From NCBI GenBank assembly GCA_017642565.1, contig JAGCOU010000046.1:1-11043 (forward strand): a DNA stretch of 11,043 nt, written 5' to 3'. The position numbers and the translations under genes were made by a program. The notes beneath the pieces are model-generated. The model made no database searches. It was not told the origin of the DNA and saw only the letters and a list, made by a program, of their open reading frames with translations. Below are positions 6,883 through 11,043 of the stretch, piece after piece (position 1 is the first letter of the stretch; each line of letters begins with the position of its first letter). The stretch comes from Alphaproteobacteria bacterium (GTDB lineage: Bacteria; Pseudomonadota; Alphaproteobacteria; Rs-D84).

Positions 6883-6908
6883 GTTTTCATCTAAAAGGAA
6901 AGCAGAAA

Positions 6909-7682
6909 ATGGTAAAAATTATCTCGTTTGCTAATCAAAAGGGCGGGGTGGGCAAAACCACAACAGCCATCAATATCGCAGCATCGCTTGCTGCAATAAA
7001 AAAACGCGTTTTGTTAATAGATATGGATTCCCAAGGTAATGCAGGCACCGGTCTTGGCTTTGTTCGCGCGGCACACAAACAAAGCGTATACGGCGTATTA
7101 ATGGGAACCGCTGGGATTGCAGAAAATATTTTAACCACGGCGATACCTAATATGCATTTGCTGCCAGCATCTGCAAAACTAGCCGGGGCAGAATTAGATA
7201 TGCTTGATTTAGAAGCCAGAGAATATCGTTTAAAAGACGCACTGAAAACCATACAAAATAATTACGATTATATACTTATAGATTGTCCGCCAAATTTAGG
7301 TATGCTGACTATAAACGCGTTAAGTGCATCTGATTATGTAGTCATACCTTTGCAGTGCGAATTTTTCGCGCTAGAAGGCGTTCAACAATTGCTTTCTACT
7401 ATCAAAGCAATTCAACAAAAATGGAATTTTGGGTTGGATATTTTGGGGATGGTTTTAACGATGTATGATAAAAAACTCGGCCTTACACGCGCAGTCGAAG
7501 AAGATGTTCGCAACACATTTGGTGACAAAGTCTTTAAAACTGTCGTTCCGCGCAATGTTCGTGTTTCAGAAGCGCCAAGCCACGGGAAACCTGCGCTGTT
7601 TTATGATTTTAAATCTCCGGGGGCCCAGGCTTATTTGCGCGTTGCAACCGAAATCGTTAATGCACTAGAAAAAAGGAATTAA
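6909..7682 (+). CDS. parA: Chromosome partitioning ATPase ParA
   Basis: ParA is a Walker-type ATPase that binds DNA nonspecifically as an ATP dimer and is released by ParB, moving the origin region apart. The 257-aa protein has the deviant Walker A motif KGGVGKTT (11-18) with the signature Lys11, the second loop DMDSQGNA (D38, D40) and the Walker B motif ILIDCPP (D125). There is no N-terminal helix-turn-helix, as expected for the chromosomal (Soj-like) type rather than plasmid type Ia ParA. The sequence starts directly at the first strand (MVKIISFANQ), which confirms the start. parB follows after 2 bp. Confidence 0.98.
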   Translation: MVKIISFANQKGGVGKTTTAINIAASLAAIKKRVLLIDMDSQGNAGTGLGFVRAAHKQSVYGVLMGTAGIAENILTTAIPNMHLLPASAKLAGAELDMLDLEAREYRLKDALKTIQNNYDYILIDCPPNLGMLTINALSASDYVVIPLQCEFFALEGVQQLLSTIKAIQQKWNFGLDILGMVLTMYDKKLGLTRAVEEDVRNTFGDKVFKTVVPRNVRVSEAPSHGKPALFYDFKSPGAQAYLRVATEIVNALEKRN

Positions 7683-7684
7683 TT

Positions 7685-8560
7685 ATGGCATCAAAATTTT
7701 TAGGTAAATCTTTGGCTCAGTTAAATGAAGAAATGGGACAAATCCCGGATATTTCGGTATTAACAGGGGGAGAGCGCACAGTTATTAAACCAATTCCTTT
7801 GGTGCAAATTAGTCCTAATCCAGATCAGCCGAGAAAAACTTTTGACGAACACGAATTACAAGAATTGGCTGATTCTATTAAAAAACGCGGTGTTTTAAGC
7901 CCGATTATTTTGCGCAGCGTCCAAAACAAACCGTATCTTTACGAAATTGTCGCTGGTGAACGCAGATTTAGGGCGGCAAAACTCGCAAATTTAAGCGAAA
8001 TTCCGGCAATAGTAAGAAGCCTAGACGATAAAAACGCTATGGAAATCGCTTTAATCGAAAATGTTCAACGCGAAAATCTTAATCCTGTTGAAGAAGCCGA
8101 AGGTTATAAAAACCTGATGGAAAAATGCCATTATAAACTTGAAGATGTTTCGAAATTTATCGGTAAATCAGAAAGTTATATAAGGAATTTAATGCGTATT
8201 AACTCTTTGCCCGATTCAGTTAAACAATTAATTAAAGAAGGCAAAATATCTGCTTCACACGCGCGCACAATCGCAGTTTCTGATAACCCAGAACAATTGG
8301 CGCACGATATTGTAAATAATAAATTATCAGTCGCAGAAACGCAAAAACATGTCAAAAATTCGAATCGCTCGAAAAAGAGTCGTTCTTTTACACAAAACAC
8401 TCTGGATAGAGCATATGTAGAAAAAATCGAAAACAAACTATCTAAACACCTGGGAACAGATGTAGTTTTGCGCGAAAAACGCGGCGGGGCAGGGCAATTT
8501 ATCATATCTTTTTCGAATCGCGTTCAAATGGAAGATTTGATAAATAAATTATCTAAATAA
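7685..8560 (+). CDS. parB: Chromosome partitioning CTPase ParB
   Basis: ParB binds parS, hydrolyses CTP, slides as a clamp and stimulates ParA. The 291-aa protein shows the full order: a short N-terminal ParA-contact segment (KFLGKSLAQLNEEM), the CTP-binding domain with NPDQPRKTF (45-53), GERRFRA (91-97) and ENVQREN (125-131), a central helix-turn-helix (about 151-172) that reads parS, and a C-terminal dimerisation segment ending LINKLSK. Its ribosome site AAAGGA lies inside the end of parA, so the two are co-translated closely. Length is normal. Confidence 0.98.
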   Translation: MASKFLGKSLAQLNEEMGQIPDISVLTGGERTVIKPIPLVQISPNPDQPRKTFDEHELQELADSIKKRGVLSPIILRSVQNKPYLYEIVAGERRFRAAKLANLSEIPAIVRSLDDKNAMEIALIENVQRENLNPVEEAEGYKNLMEKCHYKLEDVSKFIGKSESYIRNLMRINSLPDSVKQLIKEGKISASHARTIAVSDNPEQLAHDIVNNKLSVAETQKHVKNSNRSKKSRSFTQNTLDRAYVEKIENKLSKHLGTDVVLREKRGGAGQFIISFSNRVQMEDLINKLSK

Positions 8561-8577
8561 CGACCAGAAAAAATATT

Positions 8578-8608
8578 AAAAAACACCGGCAAACACCGGT
8601 GTTTTTTT
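8578..8608. terminator. Bidirectional terminator between parB and orphan gene
   Basis: Stem AAAAAACACCGG / CCGGTGTTTTTT (12 bp) with loop CAAACA and T tracts on both strands, 18 nt after parB. The stop codon of the convergent minus-strand gene (8607-8609) lies in the base of this element, so one hairpin ends both transcripts. Confidence 0.92.
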
Positions 8609-9143
8609 ATCTGACAGAAGTCCTTTTGAATTCAAAATATTTTTTACGACCGAATATTTTTTGAAATATATTTACCTTTGGTTTTGGCATACGCTTTAAT
8701 ACAAATCTTATCTCATGCATTCTATGATTTATGGTATTTTTTAAGCTATCTATCATCTCTTTTATGCTATAGCGGTAGCCTAGATCTTCAGCCAAGATTT
8801 TGTTGTTTGCTATCGGGAATCCACTTTTATCACACTGAACCAACCAAGCACCCCCAACACTCAACTCGAAAAGATCTTTAGCGTGATATTTAAAAAAGTT
8901 TTCAAATTTTTTATCATCACAGTCACCATAAATCTCCAAGAAAGTATCTCTGTTGTCAGCCAAACATTGTTTTAACAATTTACAATATTCTTTTGCATAT
9001 AATCTTAAACTAGACGCAAAATCCTCTCTATTTTTATCATACTTTTCATCAGGTATTGATAAAGCCATAACACCTTCGTGAAATTTATATAATTTTTCCA
9101 TTAACTTCAATTTATGTTTTGCATCAATAAATTCTCGTTTCAT
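8607..9143 (-). CDS. Hypothetical 178-aa lysine-rich protein
   Basis: I do not recognise this protein. From ATG 9143 it has 178 residues. It is charged and mostly helical in appearance, with a Cys/Asp cluster (YGDCDDKKFENFF), a central GGAWLVQCDKSG segment and a strongly basic C-terminal tail (about the last 30 residues, including KIFGRKKYFEFKR). No signal peptide or membrane segment is seen. The start is fixed by AAAGGA 8 nt upstream. Extending to ATG 9212 would run through the promoter and terminator. It has a strong promoter of its own and shares a terminator with parB, so it is a single-gene unit set between parB and pal. A small cytoplasmic protein that binds nucleic acid is possible because of the tail, but this is a guess. 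Confidence 0.8.
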   Translation of the reverse strand: MKREFIDAKHKLKLMEKLYKFHEGVMALSIPDEKYDKNREDFASSLRLYAKEYCKLLKQCLADNRDTFLEIYGDCDDKKFENFFKYHAKDLFELSVGGAWLVQCDKSGFPIANNKILAEDLGYRYSIKEMIDSLKNTINHRMHEIRFVLKRMPKPKVNIFQKIFGRKKYFEFKRTSVR

Positions 9144-9170
9144 ATAATAATCCTTTTGTAATATATGATT

Positions 9171-9199
9171 ATTATACCATAAAAAGAGATAAAAATCAA
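9171..9199 (-). promoter_or_regulatory. Promoter of 178-aa orphan gene
   Basis: Minus-strand -35 TTGATT (9194-9199), 17-bp spacer, perfect -10 TATAAT (9171-9176). The -35 shares two bases with the T tract of the pal terminator, so the two transcription units are packed end to end. Confidence 0.75.
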
Positions 9200-9229
9200 A
9201 AAAAAACACCAACCTCAGTTGGTGTTTTT
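9198..9229 (-). terminator. Rho-independent terminator of pal
   Basis: Stem AAAAACACCAAC / GTTGGTGTTTTT with a 4-nt loop, followed on the minus strand by a run of nine T. It begins 17 nt after the pal stop codon. Confidence 0.92.
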
Positions 9230-9246
9230 ATCAAATAACAAAGTTA

Positions 9247-9663
9247 TTATTTAACTGTTGTTGTTGCGTTACGGTTGAATTTCCAAACGTCTTCACCAGT
9301 ACCTTTGACCAATGGACGTTCTTTACCGTAAGAGATTGTAGAGATACGAGATGCATCTATACCATCGTTAACCAATACTTTTTTGGCAGCGTTTGCACGA
9401 CGTGCGCCCAAAGCCAAGTTGTATTCTGTGGAACCACGTTCGTCACAATTACCAGCAATTTGGATTTTTGTGTCTTCGTGATTTTTCAAATACAAAGATT
9501 GTCCCAACAAGTTGTTTTCTGCTTCATCAGAAATTTCCGAAGAATTAAACGCAAAGAAAACGCGTTGATTGTTCAAATCAGATGGTTCAACGATACCGGA
9601 ACCGCCGCAAGCGGCCAACATTCCAGCAACACCAGCTATTAAAGCAAAGTTTACTATTTTCAT
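9247..9663 (-). CDS. pal: Peptidoglycan-associated lipoprotein Pal
   Basis: Pal is an outer-membrane lipoprotein that binds peptidoglycan and works with the Tol proteins in envelope constriction during division. The 138-aa protein has a signal peptide with lipobox LAAC (Cys19 lipidated) and an OmpA-like C-terminal domain from about residue 34. The peptidoglycan-binding motif reads GNCDERGSTEYNLALGARRA (71-90) and keeps the Asp and Arg that contact diaminopimelate. The His that usually precedes this Asp motif (GHxDERG) is Asn here. It is shorter than E. coli Pal (173 aa) because the linker after the Cys is short. The common upstream partner tolB is absent, and pal is a single-gene unit with its own promoter and terminator. 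AGGGAG lies about 8 nt before the ATG. Confidence 0.95.
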   Translation of the reverse strand: MKIVNFALIAGVAGMLAACGGSGIVEPSDLNNQRVFFAFNSSEISDEAENNLLGQSLYLKNHEDTKIQIAGNCDERGSTEYNLALGARRANAAKKVLVNDGIDASRISTISYGKERPLVKGTGEDVWKFNRNATTTVK

Positions 9664-9699
9664 GAAAATACTCCCTTGAGTTTTTGTTGCTCAGGTTAT

Positions 9700-9728
9700 A
9701 TTCTATAATAGGAATTATTAAAAATCAA
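9700..9728 (-). promoter_or_regulatory. Promoter of pal
   Basis: Minus-strand -35 TTGATT (9723-9728), 17-bp spacer, -10 TAGAAT (9700-9705). It uses the same -35 hexamer and spacing as the promoter of the 178-aa gene. Confidence 0.7.
9704..9709 (+). promoter_or_regulatory. -10 element for the UDG-like gene, overlapping the pal promoter
   Basis: A perfect plus-strand TATAAT overlaps the pal -10 by two bases. Its -35 is poor: TTTTTG at 9681-9686 with a 17-bp spacer, or TTGAGT at 9676 if TATATT at 9697 is the -10. The mRNA leader would be about 23 nt and contains AAGGA before ATG 9739. Confidence 0.5.
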
Positions 9729-9738
9729 GGAATAAAAC

Positions 9739-10485
9739 ATGGGAAGTTATACTTTGCAAGATTTAAATCTAGCCGGGGTCAAATGGGAACTTACTGAAAC
9801 GCCCGCAAAACCAGACATTAAAAGGGCTCCAGTTCAACAAAACTTTCAAACAAATCAACCTTGCGAAAATAAACCAGTTATTGTTCCAGCATCAGCACCA
9901 ATCACTTTGGAAACTGTAAAATCTATGGTGGAACGACCAATTGACACCGATTCGCTTGTTCGTATGATTTGCGAATTTAATCACCCGTTACGCAGTGGCG
10001 CAACAAATCCTGTTAAACCTAATATAGCAAACAACCCAAATGGGCTGTTGATTATAACTGATTTGCCGAGTGCAGACGATGATTTATCTGGCAATATTTT
10101 ATCTGGAAATGCCGGAGAAATGACAGATAAAATGCTGAACGCAATTGAAATGTCACGTGAAAATGTTTCTGTGGTTCCGCTGTTATTCTGGCGCACCCCT
10201 GGTGGAAGAACACCTTTGCGCGAAGAGTTAGATTTGGCGCGACCATTTGTTGATAAATTGATTGAAATGTTAAATCCGCGCATAATAATTACTTTTGGAA
10301 CCTTGGCGACTACAGAGATTGCTAAAACCAAGCTTACCGAGACTCACGGTCAAGAAATCAAAGACGAAAACGGACGCATTATTGTACCTCTTTATCATCC
10401 AAATTATTTGATTTTAAAACCCAGCGCAAAAAAAGATGTCTGGGTTGCTTTGCAGAATATTCAAAAATTGTTGAAAAACTCTTAA
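9739..10485 (+). CDS. Uracil-DNA glycosylase-fold protein (family 4-like), degenerate
   Basis: The 248-aa protein has a low-complexity N-terminal extension (about 1-70) and a UDG-superfamily domain (about 75-248). Recognisable pieces, in order, are FNHPLRSGATNPV (80-92), a motif A region DLPSADDD (108-115), PLLFWRTPGGRTP (147-159) and motif B HPNYLI (220-225). The best fit is family 4, whose members cut uracil from DNA and carry a 4Fe-4S cluster. Key positions are changed: the usual EAPG reads DLPS, the Cys before the Pro-Leu segment appears lost or replaced by His, the Cys usually before PF is Arg or Ala (LARPF), and the Asn in the TNV segment is replaced. The motif B His remains. It may be an inactive or repurposed relative. 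ATG 9739 is preceded by AAGGA. Confidence 0.8.
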   Translation: MGSYTLQDLNLAGVKWELTETPAKPDIKRAPVQQNFQTNQPCENKPVIVPASAPITLETVKSMVERPIDTDSLVRMICEFNHPLRSGATNPVKPNIANNPNGLLIITDLPSADDDLSGNILSGNAGEMTDKMLNAIEMSRENVSVVPLLFWRTPGGRTPLREELDLARPFVDKLIEMLNPRIIITFGTLATTEIAKTKLTETHGQEIKDENGRIIVPLYHPNYLILKPSAKKDVWVALQNIQKLLKNS

Positions 10486-10499
10486 AAATGTTTAATAAT
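10471..10499 (+). promoter_or_regulatory. Promoter of infC
   Basis: -35 TTGAAA (10471-10476), 17-bp spacer, -10 AATAAT (10494-10499). It overlaps the last codons of the UDG-like gene and would give a leader of about 23 nt before the proposed AUU start. Confidence 0.55.
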
Positions 10500-10514
10500 T
10501 CGGCTGTATTTATT

Positions 10515-10521
10515 AAAGGAG
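10515..10521 (+). promoter_or_regulatory. Ribosome binding site fixing the AUU start of infC
   Basis: AAAGGAG, the strongest Shine-Dalgarno sequence in the window, lies 7 nt before the in-frame ATT at 10529. The next in-frame ATG (10565) is 43 nt away and has no ribosome site, so this element decides the start. Confidence 0.85.
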
Positions 10522-10528
10522 CATTACG

Positions 10529-11043
10529 ATTAAAACAAATACAAATAATAACAAGGCTCGCGATATGGGGCCACGTGTGAACGAAAAAATATTTGCCAAA
10601 ACTGTGCAAGTAATCAGCGGGGACGGTCAAAATCTTGGCGTTATGAATACGAGTGACGCATTAAATATGGCTTATGACAAAGGTCTTGATTTGGTTGAAA
10701 TAAACGCAAATGCAACGCCTGTGTTGGTCAAAATGATGGATTATGGCAAATATAAGTATGAACAGAAAAAGCGCGCTAGTGAGGCACGCAAAAAACAAAA
10801 AACAATCGAATTACGCGAAGTCTGGGTTACGCCTGTGATAGAAGAAAACGATTTTAATGTAAAAATGAAAAAAGTTTTCGAATTCCTTGGCGAAGGTAAC
10901 AAAGTAAAAATTGCTGTGATGACCCACGGTGACAAAAGGGTTTTGGCGCGCAGCCGTGATGCAGTTCCTCAATTATTTGAACGCATTGTTACATTAATTG
11001 GAGACAAAGGAACACTTGAATCTAAATCGAAACCAGACGACAG
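10529..11043 (+). CDS. infC: Translation initiation factor IF-3, 3' partial, AUU start
   Basis: IF3 binds the 30S subunit, blocks premature 50S joining and checks start-codon pairing. The visible 171 codons cover the N domain (GPRVNEKIFAKTVQVI, GLDLVEINANATPV, KMMDYGKYKYEQKK), the basic linker (SEARKKQKTIELREV) and most of the C domain (EFLGEGNKVKIAVM). The frame is open to the window edge, with probably 10-15 residues missing. The start is ATT at 10529, placed 7 nt after AAAGGAG, which adds 12 residues (KTNTNNNKARD) before ATG 10565. Published infC genes often use AUU, which lets IF3 repress its own synthesis. The C-domain segment normally FRGRE reads THGDKR here, a divergent version. Confidence 0.93.
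   Translation, partial: MKTNTNNNKARDMGPRVNEKIFAKTVQVISGDGQNLGVMNTSDALNMAYDKGLDLVEINANATPVLVKMMDYGKYKYEQKKRASEARKKQKTIELREVWVTPVIEENDFNVKMKKVFEFLGEGNKVKIAVMTHGDKRVLARSRDAVPQLFERIVTLIGDKGTLESKSKPDD

Noticed and set aside
9144..9212. Longer start (ATG 9212) for the 178-aa gene
   Set aside because: The extension runs through the promoter and into the pal terminator, while ATG 9143 has AAAGGA at the right distance.
10149..10164. TCACGTGAAA core inside the UDG-like gene
   Set aside because: About 11 of 16 positions match parS, too few to separate from chance.
1..11043. A novel defence, mobile or biosynthetic system
   Set aside because: All but two genes belong to common housekeeping families or folds, and no repeats, integrase, transposase or unusual multi-gene cassette is present.

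Overview
The window reads as ordinary chromosomal housekeeping DNA from an AT-rich, compact alphaproteobacterium-like Gram-negative cell. The evidence is the rsmG-parA-parB order, a Pal lipoprotein with a typical lipobox, a long-form family-4-like uracil-DNA glycosylase with an N-terminal extension, lysine-rich proteins, very short intergenic gaps and several short-form enzymes. A host-associated or otherwise reduced lineage is plausible, but the sequence alone does not fix the genus. I found no transposon, phage, CRISPR array or defence-type cassette.

Layout. Left edge (2-673, +): a 5'-truncated TrpF-like TIM-barrel protein. Then a palindrome-rich spacer (674-865) and, on the minus strand, tRNA-Val(UAC) with its own promoter and terminator. 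The minus-strand block continues with ybaB, pnp, gpsA and a signal-peptide/TPR protein. pnp has its own promoter and a long hairpin leader, and a strong terminator separates it from ybaB. gpsA and the TPR gene overlap by 4 bp. The TPR gene is divergent from rsmG across only 25 bp. The plus strand then carries rsmG, a near-consensus parS site, the parAB promoter, parA and parB, closed by a bidirectional terminator. Convergent to it lies a 178-aa orphan gene (-), then pal (-). A compact divergent promoter pair serves pal and a degenerate uracil-DNA glycosylase-fold gene (+). The window ends inside infC (+), which is best explained with an AUU start codon.

How the genes work together. ParA, ParB and parS form the chromosome segregation module, with parS placed directly upstream of its own operon. 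RsmG, tRNA-Val and IF3 belong to translation. PNPase handles RNA decay and probably controls itself through its leader. GpsA feeds phospholipid synthesis and Pal ties the outer membrane to peptidoglycan. The most informative signals are non-coding or sequence-degenerate: the parS site, the pnp leader hairpin, the AUU start of infC, the two overlapping divergent promoter pairs, and the loss of iron-sulfur ligands and active-site residues in the UDG-like protein. None of these amounts to a previously undescribed system.
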